Positions 8,926 through 17,247 of a stretch of 64,000 nucleotides of DNA are shown piece after piece. The notes below the pieces were generated by a model, which was not told the DNA's origin, did no database searches, and was given only the letters and a program-made list of their open reading frames with translations. Within the stretch, counting starts at the first letter, position 1. Each line of letters opens with the position of its first letter. Origin of the DNA: Aquimarina amphilecti (GTDB taxonomy: Bacteria; Bacteroidota; Bacteroidia; Flavobacteriales; Flavobacteriaceae). The stretch is from the NCBI RefSeq assembly GCF_900109375.1, contig NZ_FOAB01000009.1, positions 1 through 64,000 on the forward strand, written 5' to 3'. The position numbers and the translations under genes are program-made.

Positions 8926-11154
8926 ATGACTCTACAAAAATCATTATTGCAATTGTTTGTTTTCTTGATATTTTCCTCTATTTATTCTCAAACTAAAGAA
9001 GAGTACTGTAAAAAATGGCATGAAGCTATGGATACCATCCAGAGTTATGAAGTAGCTTTTAAATTGAGTAGAGCGATGATCGACAAAGTCGATGAAACTT
9101 GTAAAGCTGAAATACAAATATCTAGAGGTTATATGTTTCTGAACCAAAGAAGTATTGATTCATCTATTTATTATTTAGATAAAGGTATTAAACTGGCTAA
9201 GAGGATTGATGATTCAGAATTGTTATCATCTGCATATGGAAAAAAAGCATATAATTTAGCATTACAAAACAATAAAACAGAGGCAGAATTACTATTAAAA
9301 CAAACTAGAAAACTTCTTACTAAATATCCTGAGAGTGAACATTGGATTTTATACCATCAAACGCATGCTTATTTAGCTGATATAGAAGCAGATTATGAAA
9401 AAGCTCTAAAACATACCGATAGTACAGTAATTATATCAGAGAAAAATAACTTTACCAGTTATTTACCATCTTGTTATGGGAATAGAGGAACGTATTCTAT
9501 AAGATTGTCTAAGTATGAAAAGGCAGTGGATAGTTTTTTAAAGGCTATTGAGGTATTAGAACAAGATAGTAAACCATCTGGTTTGGATATGTATTACTGT
9601 ATGCTCGCAACTTCATATAAGAGACTGAAACAATATGATATTGCCATAAAATATTTTAAGAAAGCAATAGAAGAATCAGATAAAACTCATAACCGGTATG
9701 TCCGAATGATTACTTATTCTAGGATGGCGGATGCGCAAAGAAAATTGAATCTAGCAGAAGATGCTCTAAGTTCAGTAGATTCTACTCTAGTGATAGCAAG
9801 AAAATTAAATGATAATGGATTCGTATCAGATGCGCTGCATACTAAAGCAACTATCTATTTTGAAAATATAGAGGATTACGATAAAGCAGAAGTTTATTTT
9901 AAAGAAGCTTATCAAAATATACTGAATGCTAATGCTGTAAAAAAAATGGATGATATGATGTTAATATCGGCAATAGACGGCATGGCGAAAATTAATCTCA
10001 AAAAACAGAATTTTCCAAGTGCAAAGAAATATATAGATTTATTAGAAATAGAAACAGATAAATCAAAAATATTGACATTCGAAAAGAGCCTTCATTATTA
10101 CAAAAGTGATTATTTTGAGAATATAGGGGAATCTAAAAAGGCGTTAATGTATCTTAAAAAATTCCATTTCATAAAAGATTCTATTGAAAATGAAGAAGTT
10201 AAAACCAAAGTCGCTGATCTAGAAAAAAAATATGATACCAAAAAGAAAGAGCTTGCTATTGTAAATTTGAACAAAGAAAAAGATGAACAAAAGCAAATAA
10301 CTAAACAAGCACAGGCTCAACAAAATTTGTACTTGTTAGCAGCTGGGTTTTTATTACTGTTGCTAGGGGTAGGAGCTTGGGCTTTTAGAAAATTGAAGAA
10401 ACAACAAAAAGAATTGGTTTCTACAAACCAAGTTAAGAATCGTCTTTTTTCTATTATAGCGCATGATCTTAGAGGAATGATAATTCCGTTCCAGCGATCG
10501 GGTAAAATATTAAAGTATCATATAGAGAAAGGTAATAATGAGAAGACAATAGAGCTTTCGCAGGCATTAGAACAAAACTCGGAGAGTTTATCCAATATGC
10601 TTGATAATTTATTGAATTGGTCGTTAGAACAAATGAATGGCTATAAAATGAATCCTCAGACGATATCTGTAAATAAAGAGTTAACCGAAATCATAACATC
10701 ATATAAACAACAAGCTTTATATAAGAGTACCAACATAGAACTAAAATACGAGAAAGATTTTTCTGTTAATTTTGATAAAGGAGCTTTTCATGTGATTTTT
10801 AGAAACCTAATCGGTAATGCTTTAAAGTATACTGAAGATGGAAATATTCGAATAGAATTTAAAAACGAAAATGAAGAGTTTTTATGTTCAGTGATTGATA
10901 CCGGAGTAGGTATGTCTTCGGAACAATTGGAGAATATTTTTAATTTAGAAGAAAAGAAATCGACTATTGGTACACAAGGTGAAAAGGGAACAGGACTGGG
11001 GCTTAATCTGGTTTATCGATTTATAAAAATGCATAAAGGAACAATTAGTGTCTCTTCAGAAAAAAGAATTGGCACGCGTTTTGACTTAAGCATTCCCATA
11101 ACCATATCGTTGACCAAAGAAGAAGGGGCAATTTCTAAACCTTTATCAGCGTAA
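8926..11154 (+). CDS. TPR-containing sensor histidine kinase (copy 2)
   Basis: 742 aa, same architecture as its neighbour: signal peptide (ending IYSQ), periplasmic TPR repeats, coiled coil (DLEKKYDTKKKELAIV), transmembrane segment ~467-487, and a kinase core with H513 in SIIAHDLRG, then RNLIGNALKYT, DTGVGM and GTGLGLNL. From NRLFSIIAHD to GTRFDL only about a dozen of ~215 residues differ from copy 1, whereas the TPR halves share only scattered positions. This looks like tandem duplication followed by sensor divergence, or by gene conversion of the core. It ends 16 bases before the response regulator, so they form one transcript. Confidence 0.92.
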   Translation: MTLQKSLLQLFVFLIFSSIYSQTKEEYCKKWHEAMDTIQSYEVAFKLSRAMIDKVDETCKAEIQISRGYMFLNQRSIDSSIYYLDKGIKLAKRIDDSELLSSAYGKKAYNLALQNNKTEAELLLKQTRKLLTKYPESEHWILYHQTHAYLADIEADYEKALKHTDSTVIISEKNNFTSYLPSCYGNRGTYSIRLSKYEKAVDSFLKAIEVLEQDSKPSGLDMYYCMLATSYKRLKQYDIAIKYFKKAIEESDKTHNRYVRMITYSRMADAQRKLNLAEDALSSVDSTLVIARKLNDNGFVSDALHTKATIYFENIEDYDKAEVYFKEAYQNILNANAVKKMDDMMLISAIDGMAKINLKKQNFPSAKKYIDLLEIETDKSKILTFEKSLHYYKSDYFENIGESKKALMYLKKFHFIKDSIENEEVKTKVADLEKKYDTKKKELAIVNLNKEKDEQKQITKQAQAQQNLYLLAAGFLLLLLGVGAWAFRKLKKQQKELVSTNQVKNRLFSIIAHDLRGMIIPFQRSGKILKYHIEKGNNEKTIELSQALEQNSESLSNMLDNLLNWSLEQMNGYKMNPQTISVNKELTEIITSYKQQALYKSTNIELKYEKDFSVNFDKGAFHVIFRNLIGNALKYTEDGNIRIEFKNENEEFLCSVIDTGVGMSSEQLENIFNLEEKKSTIGTQGEKGTGLGLNLVYRFIKMHKGTISVSSEKRIGTRFDLSIPITISLTKEEGAISKPLSA

Positions 11155-11170
11155 ATAAAGCATACAGATC

Positions 11171-11884
11171 ATGAATATTTATATAGTAGAAGATGATATA
11201 TTTCATTTAGAAGATATTAAAATCTCTCTAGAAGAGTTAGGGTATTTTTGTATTGGTAGTTCAGATGATCCGTTCGAAGCTCAAGAACAAATTGGAGAAT
11301 TAAAACCAGATGCAGTTATTTTAGATATTCATCTTAAAGGGAAAGAATCTGGTATCGAATTGGGAAATAAAATTAAAACGCTTTATGAAATTCCAGTGTT
11401 TTTTGCTACTTCTGATAATGATAAGGACGTAATGAGTAAAGCAGCAAATATAAATCCAGCTGCTTATTTAACAAAACCAATTAATAAAGATGATTTACAG
11501 GCTGCATTGATATTGGCTCAGAAACAAGAGATTAATTCAGGGAAAAATGCAACTAGTGAACCGGAGAATATATTTGTAAAGAGTGGAAATAAACTAATAA
11601 AAGTAAATTTAAACTCTATACTTTTTGCGCATACTGATTCTAAAAATTATTGTTCTATTGTTACTACAGACCATAAGAAATTATCTGTACGATACTCTAT
11701 TTTAAAACTAAGTAAGAAACTTCAAAGTTTAGAATTTGTACAAACACATAGATCTTATATCATAAATTGGAATAAGATAGACTCATTACATGAGTATGAT
11801 CAAACAATAGAAATACAAGGTCATCATATTCCTATAGGGAGAACATTTAAGGAATATATATATAAGCGGTTAAAGGTGATCTAA
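11171..11884 (+). CDS. LytTR response regulator
   Basis: 237 aa. Receiver domain 1-120: acidic pocket EDD (7-9), phospho-acceptor D52 in AVILDIHLKG, and the conserved Lys in YLTKPI. LytTR DNA-binding domain ~135-237 with the typical THRSYIINWNKID and IPIGRTFKEY segments. It follows the two kinases in the same operon and is the likely phosphate acceptor for both. The LytTR domain closely resembles that of the receiver-less protein at 14650-15255 (shared HTDSKNYCSI, KKLSVR, QTHRSYIINWN, HIPIGRT), so both may read related DNA sites. The target genes are not known. Confidence 0.93.
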   Translation: MNIYIVEDDIFHLEDIKISLEELGYFCIGSSDDPFEAQEQIGELKPDAVILDIHLKGKESGIELGNKIKTLYEIPVFFATSDNDKDVMSKAANINPAAYLTKPINKDDLQAALILAQKQEINSGKNATSEPENIFVKSGNKLIKVNLNSILFAHTDSKNYCSIVTTDHKKLSVRYSILKLSKKLQSLEFVQTHRSYIINWNKIDSLHEYDQTIEIQGHHIPIGRTFKEYIYKRLKVI

Positions 11885-11906
11885 GAATATTCCTTTTTCT
11901 GTTAGG

Positions 11907-12128
11907 CTAGATTGTTAGACAACCTAAATCACCAGTTAAAGCAAGAGTTTTAGTCGAAACATTACAATCTCCCTGAGTCTTACAAATGATTGGTTTAGTA
12001 AAACAATTTTCTGCATTAGTAGATTGATCTTTAGTGTCTTGTGATCCTCCATTAAGTTTATCAAGATGATCTAATCTAGCTATCTTTATTTTATCCAGAC
12101 TTATTTTTTTTCTTTGACTATTTTTCAT
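11907..12128 (-). CDS. Class I lanthipeptide-type precursor, Cys-containing
   Basis: 73 aa from the ATG at 12126-12128 (a TTG three codons upstream is less likely). The leader has ISLDKIKIARLDHLDKLNGG, the Bacteroidota lanthipeptide leader pattern with a double-Gly cleavage site. The core after GGS is rich in Thr/Ser and has four Cys (ENCF, IICK, DCN, GCL) plus a VSTKT motif, so lanthionine rings or disulfides are possible. It is convergent with the LytTR regulator and first of three such genes in a row. No LanB, LanC, LanM or peptidase-transporter gene is in the window. Confidence 0.8.
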   Translation of the reverse strand: MKNSQRKKISLDKIKIARLDHLDKLNGGSQDTKDQSTNAENCFTKPIICKTQGDCNVSTKTLALTGDLGCLTI

Positions 12129-12188
12129 TTTCCCCAAAAAGTTAAAGTATTATTATATTATCTAAATCAATGGATACTGATATTTTAT

Positions 12189-12401
12189 TTAAATATTAGT
12201 TTCAATTGCAGTAGTATTTATACTGCCAGCGCCTGTCTTTGTAGAAGTCATTTTTGTATCTCCAGCTGTTATTAAATCAGTTGGTTCAATAGGTGCTGTA
12301 CCTTCTTCTATAAAAGATAATGATCCTCCAACAATGTATCGTAGGTTATTTAGTTTAGCGATTTTAATTTTATCTAGGCTTAATTTGGTCTTATTTTTCA
12401 T
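12189..12401 (-). CDS. Class I lanthipeptide-type precursor, Cys-free core
   Basis: 70 aa. The leader LSLDKIKIAKLNNLRYIVGG is nearly the same as in the two flanking genes. The core after GGS is rich in Thr, Ser, Ala and Gly, contains STKTGAG, and has no cysteine at all, so it cannot form lanthionines. It could be dehydrated only, carry another modification, act unmodified, or be a decayed copy. It lies in tandem with the other two precursors and likely shares transport with them. Confidence 0.78.
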   Translation of the reverse strand: MKNKTKLSLDKIKIAKLNNLRYIVGGSLSFIEEGTAPIEPTDLITAGDTKMTSTKTGAGSINTTAIETNI

Positions 12402-12433
12402 AGTATAGATTTTGTAGTATTGATGTGAATATT

Positions 12434-12655
12434 TTACTCGACACAGATAGCAACACTACTAAGAGGAACCGTTTTAGTAGAAGTATGTGTTCCAATATCA
12501 TCGCAGATTTTGGTATGAGTTCCAGTAAGCTCTGTAATCGTAGGAATGTCAGTTGAAGTCGGATGAATTGAACCGCCCATAATTGCCTGTGCGTTGTTTA
12601 ATTTTGCAATTTTTATTTTATCTAGACTTAATTTCTTTAATTTTCCCCTTTTCAT
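12434..12655 (-). CDS. Class I lanthipeptide-type precursor
   Basis: 73 aa. Leader LSLDKIKIAKLNNAQAIMGG with double-Gly site, then a Thr-rich core with repeated TGTHTKI / IGTHTSTKT and two Cys (ICDD, AICV). It is the first of the three precursors in transcription order. A perfect palindrome lies 61 bases upstream of its start codon. The export and modification genes must be elsewhere, if they exist. Confidence 0.8.
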   Translation of the reverse strand: MKRGKLKKLSLDKIKIAKLNNAQAIMGGSIHPTSTDIPTITELTGTHTKICDDIGTHTSTKTVPLSSVAICVE

Positions 12656-12715
12656 ATTATTATAATTTGTGTTTAGACAATCTACAATTTTAGTTATAAA
12701 ATTACACGTAAAGAT

Positions 12716-12739
12716 TCTTGAAATTTATAAATTTCAAGA
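12716..12739. promoter_or_regulatory. Perfect 24-bp palindrome upstream of precursor genes
   Basis: Perfect inverted repeat whose central 20 bases are TTGAAATTTATAAATTTCAA (12718-12737). It lies between the AraC gene's stop and the first precursor's start. The same 20-base core recurs at 14538-14557. No T-run follows on either strand, so an operator is more likely than a terminator. Confidence 0.6.
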
Positions 12740-12767
12740 TAATAAAAAGAGTTTTTATGTTTAAATA

Positions 12768-14432
12768 TCAGGGTTTTATGTGCTTTATAAAATAAGAAGG
12801 ATATATTCCTGTTTTTTTATGAAAAGCTGAAGAAAATGATTGAGCATTTTTAAAACCTACTTCTTCTGCAATAGCTTGTATGGTATATGATCTTAATGAT
12901 TTATTAGAACTAAGTTGATCAATGGCGTAATCTATTCTTAAGTTATTCAAGTAATTTGCAAAATTTACATTTTTATAGACATTGATGATTTTTGATAAAT
13001 ATGCACTATTCGTTTGTAATTCTTTTGCCAAAGAATTTAATGTATAATGCTTTTTAGCAAATTGTTTTTTATCTTCAAAATTGTGAAGGTTTTTTAGAAT
13101 TGTTTCTATTACATCTGCAGGAATATCTATATCAGGTCTTTTAGTTAATCCTTCATTAACATTTTTAATAAGCTCTGATTTATCTGTTTTAGGTTGTTTT
13201 AGTAACTTCTGAAAACGTATTTTATTTAAATAACTTTTTCTAAATCCATAAATGGCGATCAATACTAAAATAATAGATAATACTATTAAAAAATTAATTG
13301 TATTATTTTTTAAGAAAGTATCTTTTTCAAATTGTTTTATAAGTTTTTCTTTTTCAGACTTTAGTTCAGCGGCATCGTATTTTTTGGTAATATTTCTTGT
13401 TAAGTTTACTTGATTTGCGTGTTTAATACTATCAAGTTCTAACTGCGTATTAATGTATTCTAGCTGTAACTCATAATTGTTTTCAGATTTTGCAAATGCC
13501 CTTAAATAATCATAAACACTAATAATATCTGGTATTACATCTTTTGTTTTTCTTAGTATGGTATCGGTTTTTTTAAAATAAAAAATACTTTTTTCTTCAT
13601 TTCCAATATCTTTATAGCTTCTACCTATATAGTAATCACAGGTTGCTATTCTTGTTTCTAAATCATCAAATTGTTCAATTAGTTTTTTTCCTTTTTGCAG
13701 ACTATCAATAGCTTTCTGATAATTGTTTAGTAAATATTGATGTATTCCCGAAGTTACTAAAATATAAGAATAGACTGTAGAGTCATTTGTTTTTAAGGTT
13801 TCATTTATTCCTTTATCAATGGCCGTTTTTGCAAGCTCTAAATCTTTAATATGAATGTAAGAATCTGCAAGTGCAAATAAAGCACGATTGTAATTAAATT
13901 GATCTTGGTACTCCGGGTTTTGTTCGATAAAATTTATGTATTCAGAAAAAATAGTTAGTGCTTCTTCTCGATCACCTGACATGTTTTTTAATAACCCAAT
14001 ATTAAATTTTGCTAATAAGTATATTCTATCATTACCACTTTTTTTAGCGGCTTCAGATGCTTTTATATATAATTCTAGAGCTTCTATATATTGTCCTGTT
14101 TCATAGTTGACAACACCTTTTTGTAAGTAGCTTACGGATGGGAATCTGAAGTAATTTTTATTTTTTGTAATATTAATTACACTATCTATATAATTGATTT
14201 TTTTATTAGGTTGGTATAGAGATAAGAATAGGTATGCATTGGCCATATTTAGTGTGTCAGATTTACTAATGGCATTGTTAAGATGTGTTTGTATAATTTT
14301 TATTTTTAAAGAATCTACTTTTTCTTTTCTTATAAGTTGTACTAGCTCGGTATAATTATCCTGTGCAATCACAAATTCACTAGCCAATAATAGTAGGATT
14401 AAATAAATTATCGATAGATTTTTAATCTTCAT
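12768..14432 (-). CDS. TPR-AraC transmembrane transcriptional regulator
   Basis: 554 aa. Signal/anchor sequence (MKIKNLSIIYLILLLLASEF), periplasmic TPR-like helices (~30-350), one transmembrane segment at ~377-395 (TINFLIVLSIILVLIAIYGF), and a C-terminal AraC-type helix-turn-helix pair (~455-554: SLAKELQTNSAYLSKIIN, IQAIAEEVGFKNAQSFSSAF). This is the common Bacteroidota one-protein sensor that acts on DNA from the membrane. It is divergent from the receiver-less LytTR gene, sits beside the lanthipeptide-type precursors, and is flanked on both sides by the same palindrome, so it is a good candidate to control them. The ligand is unknown. Confidence 0.9.
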   Translation of the reverse strand: MKIKNLSIIYLILLLLASEFVIAQDNYTELVQLIRKEKVDSLKIKIIQTHLNNAISKSDTLNMANAYLFLSLYQPNKKINYIDSVINITKNKNYFRFPSVSYLQKGVVNYETGQYIEALELYIKASEAAKKSGNDRIYLLAKFNIGLLKNMSGDREEALTIFSEYINFIEQNPEYQDQFNYNRALFALADSYIHIKDLELAKTAIDKGINETLKTNDSTVYSYILVTSGIHQYLLNNYQKAIDSLQKGKKLIEQFDDLETRIATCDYYIGRSYKDIGNEEKSIFYFKKTDTILRKTKDVIPDIISVYDYLRAFAKSENNYELQLEYINTQLELDSIKHANQVNLTRNITKKYDAAELKSEKEKLIKQFEKDTFLKNNTINFLIVLSIILVLIAIYGFRKSYLNKIRFQKLLKQPKTDKSELIKNVNEGLTKRPDIDIPADVIETILKNLHNFEDKKQFAKKHYTLNSLAKELQTNSAYLSKIINVYKNVNFANYLNNLRIDYAIDQLSSNKSLRSYTIQAIAEEVGFKNAQSFSSAFHKKTGIYPSYFIKHIKP

Positions 14433-14534
14433 CAGTAAAGCACTTTTTTAACAGTAATTTTTTAAGATAAACTATATCATACGAATGTAAAGATTTAATA
14501 GCTATCTAAAGAAACAATTAGAGTAATTTATAAG

Positions 14535-14560
14535 GAGTTGAAATTTATAAATTTCAACTC
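14535..14560. promoter_or_regulatory. Perfect 26-bp palindrome between araC-type and LytTR genes
   Basis: Perfect inverted repeat with the same 20-base centre TTGAAATTTATAAATTTCAA (14538-14557) as the site at 12716-12739; the outer bases differ (GAG/CTC here). It lies in the 217-bp divergent promoter region, about 100 bases before the AraC start and 90 before the LytTR start. It probably binds a dimeric regulator. Confidence 0.62.
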
Positions 14561-14649
14561 TCAATTTATAAATACCAATAATAAGTCCTTGTATTATAGA
14601 GTATATCCTGATTAGCTTTGATAAAGTGAACATCAAAAAAGCAGGTACT

Positions 14650-15255
14650 ATGAAAACTTATAATATAGAGTCAGATGATTCTTATTTAAAAGAATTAGAT
14701 ATTGATCTTAATGATTTAAAAAACACATCGCTAAGTAATTTGAATGCATCACTTACTATACAAAAACAGATAATCAAACATACTTCAGATGGTATTATTG
14801 TTGGATTTTATATCAAATCAAAACATGCTAGCTTAGGGTTAACTAAAAAGGTAAACTCTTTGTATAAAAATTCAGTATTGTCTCCTGAGCCTTTAGAAAC
14901 CAAAAAAGTAGAAGAACAGGGTACGGAACAATCTACTTACTTGTTTATTAAATGTGGAAATAAGCTAATTAAAGTTGCAATAGATACTATTATTTTTGCT
15001 CATACAGATTCTAAAAATTATTGTTCTATTATCACTTCTGATGGTAAAAAATTATCAGTGCGTCACTCCATAACTAGTTTACTAAAAGCATTAAACCGCA
15101 AATTTTTTGTTCAAACTCATAGATCTTATATTATAAACTGGAATATGATAGATTCATTTTATGAGCAAGATCAGACAATAGAAATTCAAAATTATCATAT
15201 TCCGATTGGTAGAACGTATAAAGAAGAACTCTACAAAAGAATAAGAATAATATAA
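14650..15255 (+). CDS. LytTR DNA-binding protein without receiver domain
   Basis: 201 aa from the ATG at 14650; a GTG at 14626 would add eight residues and is less convincing. The N-terminal ~95 residues resemble no receiver and lack acidic pocket and Lys motifs. The C-terminal ~105 residues are a LytTR domain (FIKCGNKLIKV, HTDSKNYCSI, QTHRSYIINWN, IPIGRTYKEE) closely related to that of the response regulator at 11171. Without a phospho-acceptor it may be constitutive, ligand-controlled, or compete for the other regulator's sites. It is divergent from the TPR-AraC gene and has a palindrome in its promoter region. Confidence 0.87.
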   Translation: MKTYNIESDDSYLKELDIDLNDLKNTSLSNLNASLTIQKQIIKHTSDGIIVGFYIKSKHASLGLTKKVNSLYKNSVLSPEPLETKKVEEQGTEQSTYLFIKCGNKLIKVAIDTIIFAHTDSKNYCSIITSDGKKLSVRHSITSLLKALNRKFFVQTHRSYIINWNMIDSFYEQDQTIEIQNYHIPIGRTYKEELYKRIRII

Positions 15256-15261
15256 CGCTAT

Positions 15262-15307
15262 AAAAAGATTCGTCGAACACATGATTTTAGTTCGGCGAAT
15301 CTTTTTT
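15262..15307. terminator. Bidirectional terminator
   Basis: 15-bp stem 15263-15277 / 15291-15305 (AAAAGATTCGTCGAA with one G-U pair), flanked by A and T runs. It serves the LytTR gene on the plus strand and the convergent secreted-protein gene on the minus strand. Confidence 0.88.
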
Positions 15308-15332
15308 CAATACACAAACAAGAGTTTCGTTA

Positions 15333-16313
15333 TTAATTTCTCTTTCCATCAAATGATACACGTAGAATTTCTCCGTCGATTTCTAGGTCATTAAATGTCA
15401 TATCAATTTCTATTGCTGAAGAATATTCACCTTCTACTATAACCGAGGTATACTCATCAAAATCGTTTTTTCTTCCGAATTGTATATCGTGAATGGAAGG
15501 TATGCCATTACTAAAGTCCAAACGATATGTTTTACAACCTGTCTCTATGATGGTACATATTCCTTTTCGTGTTTGGGTGGCGAAAGCTTCGAGTTTTCCC
15601 TTATAGATGCCAATAGTTTTTCTAGGAAGATTACTAATTTCCGAAGAATTACAGTTTAATAGCATACCATAACTATGATTATGCTCTAAAATACAACTAG
15701 TAACATCACTGTTTCCATTAGAACTTGTATTGATGCTTACATTTCCAGTTTCTAAAGAAACATTTCCATTTGTTATTGAAACTCCTGTATTTCCAGTACT
15801 TAGTGATAAGTTACCATTGCTGTTCGTTATTTCTGATCCTCCGGTGTTTAAATGAATGTTATTACCAGTTAAAATATCAGTATCATCATATATGTCATTA
15901 TCTTCGTTAATACTACTTCCGGAAAAAGCTATTGTATTAGTAGCTGTAGATCCTATAACAAGATCTCCTTCTTCATCAACTGTAATAGCTAGGCTTTTAC
16001 CATTATAAATAACTGTGGATGTATAGGTGTCATCATTTTTAATAAACTTGATACCTGATATAGAAGGAACTCCATTACTAAAATAAAAAGCGTATGTTCT
16101 ATATCCTTTTGTTTTTATAATACAAGTACCTTGAATATTAACTTTTGTCCGTTTACCACTAGTAGAAAGAATACCGGTATATTCAGTAATTAATCGTTCT
16201 GGTAGTTTTGTTTTTGTCTGTGCGGACATAGTAAATGATTGATTAATCAATAAAAAAAATAGTACAATAGGTAGTGTGTTTTTAATTGATTTCCCGTAAT
16301 ATGATTTTTCCAT
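15333..16313 (-). CDS. Secreted protein with two repeated beta modules
   Basis: 326 aa with a signal sequence ending near TMSAQ (~residue 32). Two copies of one module are visible: ~38-125 (EYTGILSTSGK, YAFYFSNGVPSISGIKF, DLVIG) and ~233-326 (IGIYKGKLEAF, YRLDFSNGIPSIHDIQF, DLEIDG). They are joined by a low-complexity Asn/Gly/Thr linker with imperfect repeats such as SLSTGN, SLETGN and SINTSS. The same module forms the lipoprotein at 28766-29185. No known domain or enzyme motif is recognised. The outer-membrane barrel gene upstream on the same strand may be a partner. Confidence 0.82.
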   Translation of the reverse strand: MEKSYYGKSIKNTLPIVLFFLLINQSFTMSAQTKTKLPERLITEYTGILSTSGKRTKVNIQGTCIIKTKGYRTYAFYFSNGVPSISGIKFIKNDDTYTSTVIYNGKSLAITVDEEGDLVIGSTATNTIAFSGSSINEDNDIYDDTDILTGNNIHLNTGGSEITNSNGNLSLSTGNTGVSITNGNVSLETGNVSINTSSNGNSDVTSCILEHNHSYGMLLNCNSSEISNLPRKTIGIYKGKLEAFATQTRKGICTIIETGCKTYRLDFSNGIPSIHDIQFGRKNDFDEYTSVIVEGEYSSAIEIDMTFNDLEIDGEILRVSFDGKRN

Positions 16314-16379
16314 TATTTTATGTTTTATTTAGTAAGAAATATGCCCGATTTTTTATTTAGAAAAGTTGAATTCCACTTC

Positions 16380-16988
16380 TTATTTTAGAATTAACTTTAC
16401 TCCTAAACCTGCATAAGGTGTAAACTCACCAATTTCGCTATTGATATGATAGATTTCATTTAATTTTATGTTTAAAGTGATTACCGGCGAAAGAAAAATA
16501 TCGGCATCTATACCGGCATATGCTCCGTAAACAATATTTTTTGTTTCTATAGTTAGTATTTGATTATTTTCTATAGAGCTATCATCTTCATTGATGATTT
16601 CATATCCTACGGTACCTCCAGCTCCTAGAGAAAGCGCGAAGGTTCTTGAATTATTTCTTAGGATATCGAAAAAGAAACCTGTATTAAATGAATATGTATT
16701 TACAGGGATATCTATATTATTTTGTTCTAAAGTTGCAAAACTACCTTGTAAATTAAATTGCAGGTAATCAAAGTCATTAACTTTATAATCTCCGGTAATC
16801 ATTCCGCCAAAGCCATTCTGAACAATACCTCCATTTATAGAAAATGCCACTTTATGACTCTGAGCTGACAATGAAGGCGAATATGACCAAAACATAAGGG
16901 ATGTTAATAATGTATATAGAAATTGTTTTTTAATTCTCCTCTTATTATTCATTCGTGATATTTTGTTTTTCAAAGTTTTAGAAAGCAT
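16380..16988 (-). CDS. Outer-membrane beta-barrel protein
   Basis: 202 aa with a signal peptide (…SPSLSAQ, ~residue 44; an internal ATG at residue 13 is an alternative start). The mature part alternates aromatic and polar residues in strands typical of small porin-like barrels (FSINGGIVQNGFGGM, YLQFNLQGSFATL, YAGIDADIFLSP) and ends in LGVKLILK, suiting barrel insertion. Function unknown. It lies upstream of the modular secreted protein and is divergent from the LRR lipoprotein. Confidence 0.8.
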   Translation of the reverse strand: MLSKTLKNKISRMNNKRRIKKQFLYTLLTSLMFWSYSPSLSAQSHKVAFSINGGIVQNGFGGMITGDYKVNDFDYLQFNLQGSFATLEQNNIDIPVNTYSFNTGFFFDILRNNSRTFALSLGAGGTVGYEIINEDDSSIENNQILTIETKNIVYGAYAGIDADIFLSPVITLNIKLNEIYHINSEIGEFTPYAGLGVKLILK

Positions 16989-17247
16989 TATAAAAACGAA
17001 TTAAAAACTTATTGTAATGTCATATATTATTTTGAGGATTTTGGTTTGGATTTTATGGATTAATGTTCAGTTTTCGGGGTTTTGTGTTTATGATATTTTT
17101 CTGTGAGATATCGATATTTCTAACTTTTAAAAAAGAGGAATCGTTCATCCACAAAATCGTGTCATTAGACCACTGGGCAAATTAAATGATCAATTTTTCA
17201 AACATATTTGTACTAATAGACGTAGTCTTTAATCTAAATATTGATTT

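Noticed and set aside
15720..15900. Repeated stretch in the 326-aa secreted protein, considered as a CRISPR-like or tandem DNA repeat
   Set aside because: It is imperfect protein-level repetition (TGN/TSN units), not regular repeats with spacers. No CRISPR array is seen in the window.
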